Program-made: the position numbers and the translations under genes
Shown here: in pieces, positions 1-48,789 of the stretch
Layout of the letters: every line of letters begins with the position of its first letter
Position numbering within the stretch: position 1 is the first letter of the stretch
Assembly: GCF_014633365.1 (NCBI RefSeq)
Contig: NC_068347.1
Span: 16,948,433 to 17,012,432, forward strand
From: Diospyros lotus
Lineage: Eukaryota > Streptophyta > Magnoliopsida > Ericales > Ebenaceae
DNA: 64,000 nucleotides
Direction: 5' to 3'
Notes under the pieces: model-generated
The model's input: only the letters and a program-made list of their open reading frames with translations
Databases searched by the model: none
What the model was told of the DNA's origin: nothing

Positions 1-630
1 TAAATTTTGAAGTGAGGATAACCTCCTTAAATATCTTTATCTTTAAATTTACCTAAAACAGAAATTTTCTACAATATCTTAATAGTGACCAAGAAATTGA
101 AATTTCAAAAACAAAAAACAAAAAGAACCTTCCTTTAGAAAGAGCTAAATCAATGCTTCAACTTAATAATGATTTCTCTGAGATGAGAAACAAAAATTTA
201 AATATCATATAATCATATGTACATCCGATCAAAATTGATTAATAAACAAAACGCACCAAGAAAAAAAAAAAATCGAGCAAAACCCAACTTTCTTTAAGTC
301 GGGTTCAGATCTCTTGAAACTTGGCCTTGCCATCTGCACGAAACACAGAGCACAATCCATGTCCATAAGTATACAACAATATTGAAAAACTGAAGAAACC
401 TGCAAAACTAAACCACCACACATACACACATATATACGCCTGCTGCAAATTTACTTGTCATTTTTACTCACACAAGTTTTTAAACATTTGCAGAAGAATC
501 ATAGGAAAATCTGTAAAATTTTAATTTCCATTTTTATTTGCTTACAAAAAGAATAGAGGGTGTTCTCGAGGCATGAACCATCAGGTTCACAGTTCTGGTG
601 GTTGTCTAAAGTCGGAAACAAAACAGATTA
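1..630 (-). other. MAP4K 3' untranslated and downstream flank
   Basis: AT-rich DNA 3' of the MAP4K stop codon. It presumably contains the 3' UTR and polyadenylation region. No second gene is supported; the short open frame at 229..429 has no recognisable domain. Confidence 0.5.
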
Positions 631-38485
<37,855 letters not shown>

Positions 38486-39339
38486 CTACAGAAAACAAAT
38501 TGCAGTAAGTTAGAATTCATCTATAAGTAACATCAATTATCTGTTAAACAGTTGCAGATGTATGTGATGCACTTATTTTTTCTGGATTTGCTATCATAAT
38601 CACCACCAGGAAAATACTCTGGCCAATGAGGAAACAACCATGCTGATAACTCTAATCACACCTAGAAATTCTAGGTCACGAAATCAACAAGGACACCTAG
38701 TTGGAGGGGGGGGGGGGGAATTCAGAGACACTTGAGAGGATCTGTTCAGTGAAACTGAGAACAAATTGTCGGCAAAGAGGAATTTCATTACTTCAGCTTC
38801 TCAAAATACAGTGAACAAAGAAAACTTCACAATTTTTCACATAAAAAAAAAAAAGATGCCACATCAATAACAATATTTTAGGAGTCAAAACTTGCACATG
38901 ATATTAACCAAGGTTGTCAAAACCCTACAGGATAAGATACCAAATTTGTCATTGATACAATATGAGACCAATGCCAGACAATGCTAGGTAGCTTCTTGGA
39001 TATATAGCAAATAACAAAATATGAAGTATTAATCCTACCTTACTTCCATCTTGCTCGACATTTCCATCTATATACTTGTTCCATTCCATCCACTCTCCTC
39101 ATAAGAGTCTCTATTGGTCTTCTTCTCACAAGACAAAAATCTTAATCATGTCTCAAGCATATTATTTTTAATAGCACTCCAACCTCATTACAAACAACCT
39201 TATTTCTAATTTTATTTTTTTCTTGTATGGTTGCACACCCATCTTAACATCCTCACCCCTATTATACTCATAATTCGCACATGCTGATGTTTTTCTACCC
39301 AACACTCTACACATACAACAAATTTTGTCTTATGATTAT
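38486..39339. other. Intron or 5' region, nothing recognised
   Basis: Non-coding sequence upstream of the alpha-C exon, with a poly-G run near 38706. The missing first MAP4K exon was searched for (RC of a GRGSFG...VAIK coding stretch) and not found. Confidence 0.45.
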
Positions 39340-39565
39340 TGTAACATTTCGCATCGAGCGATAGGAAGGACCAGAACAACTTACCTTGATGGGTCTACGC
39401 GAACTTCCCAATGGGTCACACATCTTTGAGCTTCTCCAGCTCAAGCATGCTTAACCTGGGAGTTCTTTACCTACATTCAGCCCAAAAAGTATCCAACTAG
39501 TGTTGTTTCTTTCCTTACTTATCCTCGATATATACTACCCTTCTCTGGGCTATTGGGGTATTGCA
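39340..39565 (-). repeat. Cassandra-type 3' LTR
   Basis: 226 bases. The minus strand reads GGTTAAGCATGCTTGAGC, then CAAAGATGTGTGACCCATTG: the 5S-like boxes, more degraded than in the partner LTR. Confidence 0.88.
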
Positions 39566-39753
39566 TTCTCCCCTCCTTGAGCACATGACATTCTCGTCAT
39601 GCGACCTTACAACTGGTCCCAGATCTTCTCCCCTTTGGGGGCTACTATCCTAGAAGCCTATCAAAAGCCGCTCCTTGTACAGGCTCTCAAGCCCCGACGC
39701 CACTACCCGCTCTCATCGGACCGCCTTTACCAAGGGTCGGCTCTGATACCACC

Positions 39754-39979
39754 TGTAACATCCCGTATCGAGCGATAGGAATGACCAGAGCAACTTACCC
39801 TGATGGGCCTACACGAACTTCTCAAGAGGTCACCCATCCTTGAGCTTTCCCAGCTTAAGTACGCTTAACCCGAGAGTTATTTGCCTACATTCACCCCAAA
39901 AGGTATCCAGCTAGTGTTGTTTCCTTCCTTAGTTATCCTCGATATATACTACCCTTCTCTGGATTCTTGAGGTATTACA
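39754..39979 (-). repeat. Cassandra-type 5' LTR
   Basis: 226 bases with the better-preserved GGATGGGTGACC box. The LTRs differ at roughly 30 positions by eye, so the insertion is old. Confidence 0.88.
39802..39875 (-). promoter_or_regulatory. 5S rRNA-like internal Pol III promoter in the TRIM
   Basis: On the minus strand: TTAAGCGTACTTAAG (A-box region), AAGGATGGGTGACC (intermediate element) and TTGAGAAGTTCGTG (C-box region), in 5S order and similar spacing. The AGGATGGGTGACC stretch equals the plant 5S consensus as I recall it. Confidence 0.75.
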
Positions 39980-39984
39980 ATTAT

Positions 39985-40414
39985 TCTATAGAATTTTTCT
40001 TTTGGTCTTAAAGGAATCTTATTATCACAAAAAACTCCATATGCACTTTTCCATTTTAACCATCTTACCTTATTTTTCTATGGGTATCATTTTTATTGAT
40101 CTTCTCATTTTTGGATGATTGGTCCAAGATATCTGAATGATCTTTTCTTGGTATGATTGGATCCTTAAGTTTTACCATAACTCCATCCACAATTATATTT
40201 TTACTAAACTTGCATCCTGCATATTCTATTTTCAATCTATTTAACTTAAAATATCAAATTCTAAAGAATTCCTCCATATCCTAAGCTTAGTATCCATGCC
40301 TTCTTTTATTTTATCCATCAACACTGTCATATGCAAGTAGCATACAACAAGGTACTTCTGCCTAGATATGCAATCCTTGATATAATCCAACTATAACATC
40401 AGTAGAATCCTTGA
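39985..40414. other. Nothing recognised
   Basis: AT-rich sequence between the TRIM and the copia LTR, without coding or repeat structure that I can support. Confidence 0.4.
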
Positions 40415-40705
40415 TGTTGTGGAAGAACTTGCTTGAGTTCATTTCAGTTTTCATTATCTATTGTGTTGTTGTTAGTTAGCTATTGTGTCTTGATATATAT
40501 GATGCATGTATTGATAGCTAATTAGTTTGGCGGTGATTAGCTTAGTGGCTAAGCTTAGCAATATATAAACTCAGCGAGACTCCCTCTTGTAATGTTGAGT
40601 TCATTCTTCATTCTCTCAATTGAAAGTGCTCGAGAGCATTTCTTCTTTCTCTCTCATTTCGTTAATTTGTTCCCCAGGTTTCATAATGCCCTAATTGCTT
40701 TTACA
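40415..40705 (+). repeat. Copia 5' LTR
   Basis: TG...CA, about 291 bases, ending at the primer site. Contains ATATATAAACTCAGCGAGAC (possible transcription start region). Confidence 0.75.
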
Positions 40706-40727
40706 TGGTATCAGAGCTATATGACTT

Positions 40728-42158
40728 GTGTCTATGGCATCCAATCTTGACCAGAGTTCTTCCTCCTCTCTTCCACCTCATTCATCCTCCTCATTATCAT
40801 CTGTCGCAAAGTCTGAATTTGCAACTACGGTGAACGCTTTCAGTTTCATACCAATCAAATTGGACTCGAACAACTATATTTTCTGGAAAGCACAAATCCT
40901 AGCCATTGTTGTTAAAATCCCGATTTTATGATACGATTTTAAGCTTTGAAAACCCTCAAACGATTCAAATCCCATGTAAAATCTAATTTAAGGTAAAATC
41001 CTATAAAATCTCGATTTTACGATTTTACGCTTCAAAGACCCCCAAACGATTTTATGATTTAAAGACCTCCATTGATTTAAGTTGCAATTTAGAGGATGTT
41101 TTTAACGTCTGAATGTCACATAGCATCTGACATTGAAACTTATGCAACGAATTGCTATATTTTGCCTCTGAATTGAAACTTGATTTAACATTGATTGTAT
41201 AAGTAAATCAAGACAAACAGGTAATTAATTAATGGACCACCCAACCCTGAATCGAGTTTTTACTTGATTTAATCAATGTTAAATCAAGTAAAAATTGTAA
41301 CTTAAATATGATGGAAGACATTGGAAGCAACCTCTAAAGAATTTTAAGCTATATTTTATCTCTAAATTGCCTATGTTTTGCCTCTAAATTGCCTATACCA
41401 ACCTACTAGTTTTTGAGTTATATTTTGGAAACATCATCTTTTGAGCTATAATAAGGAATAATCAGATTTTTAAATGATATGAATTCATTTTCTATAAAAT
41501 TATATTATTGTAAATATATATTTACAAAAATTAAAGGAAATTTTTAATTATCTCTAAAATCTTTAAGATTTTACGATCCAATTTTATGAACCCTTTTTCG
41601 ATCCCACTTAATATCCCGATTTTAACTACCTTGATTCTAGCTACAATAACAATTTTCGATCTGTTGCCATTTCTGAACAAATCACCGCCGCCTCCTAAGT
41701 ATGTATCAGATCCAATCAGTAATGATGAAGCTCCGGTGGTCAATTCGGAATACATGAATTGGATGCGATCTGGTCAGTTGCTGCTCGAGTGCTTATTCTT
41801 TACAATCGACAAGGAGGTGTTAGCTCAGGTGATTCATTGTGAATCATCTATCGAGGTATGGTCTTCCCTTGAGAGCTTATATTCTTATCAAACTATAGCA
41901 AAATCATTCCAATTAAAGCAGCAACTAAGGTCAGTTAAAAAGGATTTGTTGTCTATTAATGATTACATCTTGAAAATTAAGACTATTGGTCATTCACTTG
42001 CTACTATTAGTGAATCTTTGAATGATAAGGATCCACTGCTTGCTATTTTAAACGGCCTAGATCATGAATATGAGACAATAGTTAGTCTGATTACCTATCA
42101 AATGGATGAAATTGATCTAGAGAAGGTGCAATACTTACTATTGATGCGTGAACAATAG
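40728..42158 (+). pseudogene. Copia gag, split by a MITE
   Basis: The N-terminal part 40728..40903 reads MSMASNLDQSSSSSLPPHSS and NNYIFWKAQILAI. After the MITE 40904..41633 it resumes with LATITIFDLL, EYMNWMRSGQLLLECLFFTI, SIEVWSSLESLYSYQTIAKS and NDYILKIKTIGHSLATISES, ending LEKVQYLLLMREQ. It is a UBN2-type gag, interrupted after residue ~190 of the second part by a stop. Confidence 0.87.
40904..41633. mobile_element. hAT-like MITE in copia gag
   Basis: 730 bases. Inverted ends are CATTGTTGTTAAAATCCCGA and the RC of the right end, CAAGGTAGTTAAAATCGGGA. Flanks ATCCTAGC (40896..40903) and ATTCTAGC (41634..41641) form an 8-base duplication with one mismatch. Removing it restores the gag frame. 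The interior is AT-rich with repeated CGATTTTA motifs and no coding. Confidence 0.82.
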
Positions 42159-42328
42159 TTAAACTCTAAAAATTTGTCGCCTCAGTCCTCGGTGCATTTT
42201 GAATATGTTATGAATACTCCTGTGAATGTTAAACATGACTTTTGTTACACCACAACATGGTAATAATAGAGAAGTTTTTGTACAAAAAGGAGGTGGATAT
42301 ATGAATAGAGGGGGAAGAGGTCATGGTC

Positions 42329-43199
42329 ATAGTTGTTGAATCGAGATTCGAATCGAGAATCAAAATCCTTATTTTATGAATTGTGAATTGATAATCAAAT
42401 TGACTCGACTCGTAAGATTTGGTATACATTCTCAATTTTAACTATAAATAATATATATCCATAAAAAATATATTAAAATACAACATATTTTAATAAATAT
42501 GATGGATTATGCGGCCAATGGGAAAGACGCTTGTCTACAAGGCAAGAAATGTCCCCACCATGATTAATTCTTTTAAATATAAATAGATAAATAATACTTC
42601 TAAATATATTTGCTATGTTTAAAATTATACCAAAAGTATATTCATATTGCCTTTAAATTCAAATTGCACGAAACCAAACCACTTTCAAAATAACAAGCTA
42701 GAAAAAAAAAAAAAAAAAAACTACAACTATTAGACTACTAATAAACTCCATTGTCCATAATCTTCACTAATTATCAATTATCTTCAAGTTCAAGAGCATC
42801 ATCATCTTCTTTGCCTTTAAACATAGCCAAATCCATTTGCTCTCCATCCTTTACATCTTCCTCACCATCAATCATTTCTAAATTCAATTCTTCTTCCACT
42901 TTGTCTTCAACAACTTTTCCTTTTCCTTTTCTATCTAGCTTCAAGTTTCTTGGCCCTATATTATATAACATATTAGAATTTAACTCAAACTATTTTTTTT
43001 TTTTCTTTCTGTTTGATAGAATGGGTTTTTATGGGTATTTTGGGTGTATTAATTTTTTTGCTTACGAGTCTTCCAATTCGTGCAATTCATCCGATTCAAT
43101 GTCGATTCTTGCGATTCTATGTCGATTCTTCTACAATTTCGATTCACCATATAAAATCGACTCGTATGATTCGAATCGTAAATCGTACGATTCTAATAA
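42329..43199. mobile_element. Second MITE-like insertion, GATTCGAATCG-rich
   Basis: About 871 bases between gag-zinc-knuckle halves. Imperfect 8-base flanks are TCATGGTC and CAATGGTC. Ends carry TTGTTGAATCGAGATTCGAA and the RC-like TTATTAGAATCGTACGATT. It interrupts a Gly/Arg-rich gag stretch, resuming with NNGRGRSSDR and LCGKPRRFVDKCYHRF. Confidence 0.65.
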
Positions 43200-44495
43200 C
43201 AATGGTCGTGGTAGATCATCTGATAGATGAATCTACTGTTAGTTATGTGGGAAACCAAGGCGTTTTGTTGATAAGTGTTATCATAGATTCGACAAAAATT
43301 TTCGAAGAAGTTTTGGTCATGATTTTTAGAATTTTCAAAGAGTGCCTTTTACTACTTCACAGCATGATCCTAGAGCATATCTTGCTACCTTATTGATTCT
43401 AATGAGCCCTACATGACTAATATAGGTTCAGCAGAAGGAACCACTTATGGCCAGTTTCCTCAACCTTCTGAAACTTTATCTTAAGCCTCCTTACTAGAAC
43501 ATTCTTGGTTTGTTGATTCTGAAGCAACAAACCACATCACATCAAATCTCAACAATTCATCTTTGCATGCTCCTTACAACGGTTGTGATAACGTCTCCGT
43601 TGGTAATGGTAAGCAACTTACTATTTCTAATATTGGTCTTGGACAATTATACACTCAAAAGTAAACTTATATCCATTACTGCTCTTCCTCATATTCATCA
43701 TGTTCCTCATATGAAGAAAAATTTAATTAGTGTATCATAATTTACTAATGATCATAATGTGATTGTTAAATTCCATTCAACTATGTGTTTGATTAAGGAC
43801 AAGAATTCAGGACTGGTGCTACTTCAAGGACATCTTAAGGATGGTCTCCATCAGCTGGTTCCAACTTTTGGTCAAGCTACCAACACTCCAGATCGTTCTG
43901 TCAAGCCTAAACATCCTAAGTCCTTTGCTGGCAATTCAATTTCTTTGAATAAGTGTAATGATTTTTCTTTGGGAAATTGTAAAAGACAGCTTCCATTTAG
44001 TCATGGATTGTCTCCTAGTGTTAGTATAGCTTAACAAAATAAGACATGCCAACAGTGACATGCTTGATTAGGGCATCCTGCGTTCAATGTACTAAAATTG
44101 ATTCTAAATAAAATCCAAATTCCTTGTTCTTCCTCAGCCCTTTCATTTTGTGATTCTTGCAAAGTTGGGAAACATCATCAGCTTCCATTTATTACTCATG
44201 AAATTACAGCAAAGAAACCATTGGAATTGGTCTATTCGGACTTGTGGGTCCTTCTCCTACTGTTTTTGTTAAGGGATTCAGATATTATATTATATTTGTT
44301 GATGCATACACAAGATATACATGGTTATATCCATTGAAATTAAAGTCTGATGCTTTACCCACCTTTGTTAATTTTCATAAATTTGTTAAACTCCAATGTC
44401 AAACCAAGCTTAAGGCTATCCAAATTGACAAGGGGAGGGGGGGGGGGGGAAGGAATTTAGAGACTTCTTGCCTTATCTTCAAAGAAATGGGATAA
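43200..44495 (+). pseudogene. Copia gag C-terminus, protease-like and gag-pre-integrase region
   Basis: Zinc-knuckle remnant CGKPRRFVDKCYH near 43245..43290. Then ATNHITSNLNNSS-like sequence, PHIHHVPHMKKNLISVS (43510..43740) and LIKDKNSGLVLLQGHLKDGL (43759..44034). SSALSFCDSCKVGKHHQLPF (44098..44337) and YTRYTWLYPLKLKSDALPTF (44244..44495) carry the integrase start. Frameshifts separate all parts, and a poly-G run at about 44436..44449 breaks the core. Confidence 0.82.
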
Positions 44496-44531
44496 AACCT
44501 AGGTTTATATGTCCGCACACTCACTAACAAA

Positions 44532-45240
44532 ATGGTGTTACAAAAAGAAAGCATAGGCATAGCTAAGATGGGACTTACATTGTTATCTCATGCTCACATG
44601 TCTTTACAATTTTGGGAAGAGGCTTTTCAAACTGCCGTGTATACCATCAATTTGCTACCATCCGCTTCTTTGAATTTTCGTACCACCTTTCAACTTCTCT
44701 ACTATAAAGAATCTAATTACCCATTGTTACAACATTTTGGATATGCTTGTTTTCCTTAAAGAGGCCCTATAACAAGCACAAGTTTTGACTTTCATACCAC
44801 TAAGTGCATATTTCTTGGATGTAGCCATATACAAGGTGGTTACATATGTTTGCATCCCTCTGGAAAAGTTTATGTTTCTAGATATGTGCGGTTCAATCCC
44901 GATGAATTTTCACATCTCACCTTATTTTCTCCATCTTCTTCTTCATCACAGTCAGTACCAGACAGTTCTTCTACATTGTTATTGCAATCTCTTCCTTCAC
45001 GTTCTTCCATTTCTTCAATTTCTCAAGTAACACAGTCCTATATTCCTCCTGTGTCAACACCAATTTCTACCAATTCTTCTAATCCCTCTCTTGATCCAGT
45101 TTTTACTGCTCCAGACGACAAACACTTACAGTCCACAACACCCAGAGCTTCTGTTCATATTCCTAAACACGAAGTTGTTCTAGCTCCTTCTATTCTATTC
45201 ATCCCATGCTTACCAAGTCCAAGGCTAGACACTTTTTTAC
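44532..45240 (+). pseudogene. Copia integrase C-terminal part
   Basis: Reads MGLTLLSHAHMSLQFWEEAF, YPLLQHFGYACFP, then FHTTKCIFLGC-like sequence across a frameshift. GKVYVSRYVRFNPDEFSHLT follows, then a Ser/Pro-rich linker (44850..45260). Confidence 0.8.
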
Positions 45241-46090
45241 CACATCTCCTCATGTCGTAGTGAGTTCCTTAGAACCTAGCATAATTCATGAGGCCTTATT
45301 AGACTCACGATGGGTTAAAGCTATGGAAGAAGAGTTTTCAACTTTACAAGAAAATAATACATGGGAGTTGGTTCCATTTTCTAAAGACATGAATTTAATT
45401 TCTTGTAAATGGGTGTTCAGAACTAAGTACAATTCTGATGGGACTGTTCTAAAGCACAAGACTCGCTTGGTTGCAAAAGGTTTTCTTCAAAACCCAGGCA
45501 TTGACTATGCTGAAACTTTCAGCCATATCATCAAAATACTCAATATTAGAATGTTGTTTTCATTAGCAGTAACTTTTGGATGGGATATACAGCAAGTTGA
45601 TGTTAACAATGCGTTTCTAAATGGTGATCTTATCGAGGAAGTTTTTATGTTACAACTTGAGGGTTTTGTTCATTCCAAGTTTCCTTCTCATGTATGTAAG
45701 CTGAAAAAGTCCCTCTATGGACTAAAACAAACTCCTAGAGCTTGGCACACGAAATTAAGGCGTGCACTTCAATCTTGGGGTTTTTCAAGGGTTGTGTCTG
45801 AAGCATCATTATTCATAAAACGGGTATCTACTTTTGTGCTCTTTATCTTGGTTTATGTTAATGATATCTTGATTACGGGTTCTGATTCTTCTGCTCTACA
45901 AGCATGTATTCATGATCTAGATACACACTTCGCTCTTAAGACTCTTGGTTCTGTCAACTATTTCCTAAGGTTTGAAGCATATAGAGATCATAATGGAATC
46001 TACCTTATTCAGTCCAAGTACATTCTAGACTTGTTGGAGAAGGTTGATATGAAAGATTGTAATCCTTGTGACACCCCCGTTAATCCTTGA
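45206..46090 (+). CDS. Copia reverse transcriptase, open for 294 codons but truncated
   Basis: The longest open copia frame in the upstream region. Landmarks: [100 protein letters not shown] and ALKTLGSVNYFLRFEAYRDH. The active site reads LVYVNDILITGSD, with Asn replacing the first Asp of YVDD. It ends at CDTPVNP, where the element was cut; the stop belongs to adjoining sequence. Confidence 0.9.
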   Translation: MLTKSKARHFFTTSPHVVVSSLEPSIIHEALLDSRWVKAMEEEFSTLQENNTWELVPFSKDMNLISCKWVFRTKYNSDGTVLKHKTRLVAKGFLQNPGIDYAETFSHIIKILNIRMLFSLAVTFGWDIQQVDVNNAFLNGDLIEEVFMLQLEGFVHSKFPSHVCKLKKSLYGLKQTPRAWHTKLRRALQSWGFSRVVSEASLFIKRVSTFVLFILVYVNDILITGSDSSALQACIHDLDTHFALKTLGSVNYFLRFEAYRDHNGIYLIQSKYILDLLEKVDMKDCNPCDTPVNP

Positions 46091-46422
46091 TTCACCCAAT
46101 ACGGTACGGAGATGGGTGTGGCTGAGTTGGTAATTGTAATTTATCCACCATGGTCTTGAACACTATGTTCCTGCTACTTCCACTATCAATGATAAGATCA
46201 CAAACCCGTTGACTAACTGTATATCGTGTCTTGAAGATGTTGTCTTGCTTTCAGTCTTCTTCTTTCTTTGGGGTATACATTAGTCACCTGATCACTAATG
46301 ATATACACCTTCATCTACGTAAGTGGGCTCTTCAAGTTCTGTTTTCTTCCTCAAACTCGTCATTTTCCGAATAGACTTCTTCTTTAACGTCATCATCACG
46401 AGTAGCCAAATTGATTGGTTTT
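46089..46422 (-). pseudogene. Ty3/gypsy protease fragment, left half of a split element
   Basis: The minus strand reads RTRYTVSQRVCDLIIDSGSS, then RNIVFKTMVDKLQLPTQPHP: a gypsy aspartic protease with DSGS. It continues from the zinc knuckle at 56090..56160 when the hAT element is removed. It ends abruptly at the copia junction. Confidence 0.82.
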
Positions 46423-47174
46423 CAGTGATCTAAGAATCGACCTAGGTGGCCGCCACAATTATGGCCTAATCGGCCCCCTTAGGCACTAGCCCGGCTAATC
46501 GATACTAGGCGGCCGCCTAGCCTCATGAACCACCTGGGCCGCCTAATCCATTTTGTATAAATTGATTGTTACGTTTTTTGTTTCCCCTTACCACTTATCT
46601 CTCTCATTGCTTTCCCCTTCTCTTTCCCGCGCATTGCTGCCAACCGTCTCTTGCGAAGCCGCCATTGCCGTCGCCGCTTGCCCTTTTTGTCTCAACCTCT
46701 CTCATCACACATCATCGCCATCTCTTGTGGAGTCGTCGTCACCGCTTTCCATTTCTGTCTTAGCCTCTCTCGTCACACACTGCCGCTATCTCTTGTGAAC
46801 AATGGACTTGCCATCACCGCCGCCGACCGTTGTTCCATTCCTTGGTTTCTAGTTCTCTCCCTCGTCTTCCTCAGCCTTAAGTAAGCAAGCAGCAAGCAAC
46901 AAGCATTGCTACAGTTGCAGTTGCTGCTACTTGTTGTTGCCTTTGTTTTTGTTATTTAATTTATGTTAATATTTGTTAATGTGTGCCTTTGTTATTTGAA
47001 TTTTTGTTAATGTTTTAAATATTTTAATATTTGCAAGCAAGCAACCAACCAACAAACAAAGCCAACAAGCAACATGCTACAAGCATTTTCCTTTGTTGCT
47101 ATAGCAGCTACTTGCTGTTGCTGCTTCTTATTGTTGTTGGCTTTGTTTATTAGCTAGTTGTCTATTTTAATTCA

Positions 47175-48300
47175 ATGTCAATTTACCCAGGAAAAAAAAA
47201 GGAAGTCATGTCGGATGGGATTGGGAGTACAGGAGCATCGTTCGATGTCGCATCAGTTTTTAAAATGAAGTCAAATGATGTCGGATGGGAGTATGAAATG
47301 TTAATTGATCCAAAGAATATGGATAAAGTTAAATGCAAATTGTGTGGTAAAGTTATGTCTGAAGAAGTTTACAGAGTAAAAGAACACATCGGCCACATTT
47401 CCGGAAATGTTTTTGCATGTCCAAAATCTTCTCTGGATGATAAAGCCAAATTCAAGAATGCTATTGTCGAGGCAAAGAGTAAGAAGAAGAATAAGGAGGA
47501 GGAGGAAGATTCGATGAGATCCTCTGTTAATATTTCTGAAAAGGGGAAGGGGAGATGATGAAGATGAATTGCAAGAGTTAGGGAGCAAAAAAGCGCCTTG
47601 TACTTTTGGCCCTATGGATAAATTTGCAAGCTCCATCAGTCTTGAAATTTGTTTGAGTGCGAGAATGACGCAAAGGTAGCAAAATATTAGTAAAGCACTA
47701 TTTAAAGAGAGAACACAGATTGTTCGTGAATATTGTGCTAGATGGATGTAGAAAACTGGTGTACATTTTAATGTTGTTGATCACGATAGCTTCAAATTGT
47801 TTGTTGAGGTAGTTGGTCAATTTGGGCAGGTTCAAACCTCTCAATCAATACCAGTTGAGGGAACTGTTATTAAAGGAATAAGTTGATTGAATGAAAGAGT
47901 TACTGAAGAAGCATGAAGAAAAGTGGGCACAAAATGGATGCTCTATTATGACAGATGCTTGCACAGACAGAAAAAGAAGGAGCATCATGAACCTATGTGT
48001 TAATTCTAGCATGGGTACTGCTTTTCTTTCTTCAAAAGAATCATCAGATGAAACACATACAAGTGAACTCATCTTTGAGTATGTGGACAAGTGCATTGAG
48101 CAAGTTAGGCCACAAAATGTCGTCCAAGTAGTAACCAACAATGCTGCTAACAATATGGGAACAACAAAATTATTGAAGCTGAAGAGGCCAAATATCTTTT
48201 GGACATCATTTGCTACTCACACCATCAATTTGATGCTTGAAAGTATTGAAAAAATGCCGAGGTATAAGAAAGTTATTGATCAGGCCAAGAGTTTGACAAT
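47175..48300 (+). pseudogene. hAT transposase, N-terminal part (BED finger and DUF659)
   Basis: 47175..47558 carries the BED-type zinc finger VKCKLCGKVMSEEVYRVKEH followed by IGHISGNVFACP (residues ~50-85), then an acidic/basic tail. Stops and frameshifts occur at 47556, about 47680 and about 47750. 47891..48300 holds the first catalytic region (CSIMTDACTDRKRRSIMNLC, Asp retained) and the second (VVQVVTNNAANNMGTTKLL), where hAT transposases usually have TDNAANN. Asp is Asn here. The frame is cut at 48300 by the copia insertion and continues at 53633. Confidence 0.9.
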
Positions 48301-48538
48301 TGAAATGAAAAATCCTAGGGCGCAGAAAAGAAATAGAACACTAACTGGAGTAGAGAAAAGAAGAACTAAATTTCCAGTAAATGAATAACCAGCTTACTTG
48401 ATTCTAAAGATGGGCTGCTTTAAATAGACAACTCATAACAAACAATCAACTACAACCGCTAACTAAAAATATTACGAAAGACATATATATAACAGAAAGT
48501 AAAGCAACAACAATCTTGATATTTAAACTACTCCAACA
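48301..48538 (-). repeat. Copia 3' LTR
   Basis: TGAAATGAAAAATCC...ACTCCAACA, 238 bases. Confidence 0.93.
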
Positions 48539-48789
48539 CTCCCCCTCAAATCAGACTCCATAGCGATTGAGTGTTCAAGTGTGGAGAATCTTCCAGCAAC
48601 TGTTGAACTAGCATGCATAGGAGACAACATCAAGCCAAGCCTTGCTCACAGAAACTGGAACTGATCTCTAGGCAATCCTTTTGTAAGAACATCAACTACT
48701 TGATTAGATGTAGGAACATACCTAATCTCAACTTCACCACTCTCCACTTTCTCTCGAACAAAATGAACATCAACCTCAATATGTTTGGT

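Larger units (their letters stand above)
39340..39979 (-). mobile_element. Cassandra-type TRIM with 5S-rRNA-like LTR promoter
   Basis: A 640-base element with perfect ATTAT duplications (39335..39339 and 39980..39984). The two LTRs are 226 bases each (39340..39565 and 39754..39979) and the interior is only 188 bases, without coding. The primer-site RC GGCTCTGATACCA (39739..39751) adjoins the right LTR, and a polypurine tract (RC of TTCTCCCCTCC) adjoins the left. Read on the minus strand, the right LTR contains GGTTAAGCGTACTTAAGC and CAAGGATGGGTGACC, then GAGAAGTTCGTG. This is the order of the 5S rRNA internal promoter (A box, intermediate element, C box). That is the signature of Cassandra elements, which are transcribed by RNA polymerase III. 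It needs proteins of other elements to move. Confidence 0.9.
40415..46088 (+). mobile_element. Plus-strand Ty1/copia, 3'-truncated, carrying two MITEs
   Basis: The 5' LTR (40415..40705, TGTTGTGGAAGA...TTTTACA) is directly followed by a primer site TGGTATCAGAGCT (40706..40718). Gag, gag-pre-integrase, integrase and reverse transcriptase follow in order but with many stops. Homology ends in reverse transcriptase at CDTPVNP (46088). RNase H and the 3' LTR are missing and a gypsy fragment abuts. It is closely related to the copia elements at 22284..35474 and 48301..53637. It is opposite in orientation to MAP4K. Confidence 0.88.

Noticed and set aside
229..429. 66-codon minus-strand open frame downstream of the kinase stop
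   Set aside because: Cys-rich by chance, no domain, lies in the probable 3' UTR.
38704..38718. Poly-G runs (also 28907..28917 and 44436..44449) as possible functional elements
   Set aside because: Simple homopolymers, possibly with length errors. No context suggests function.
46553..46884. Overlapping plus-strand open frames at the hAT 5' end
   Set aside because: CT-rich low-complexity leader of the hAT. The BED-finger frame begins at 47175.
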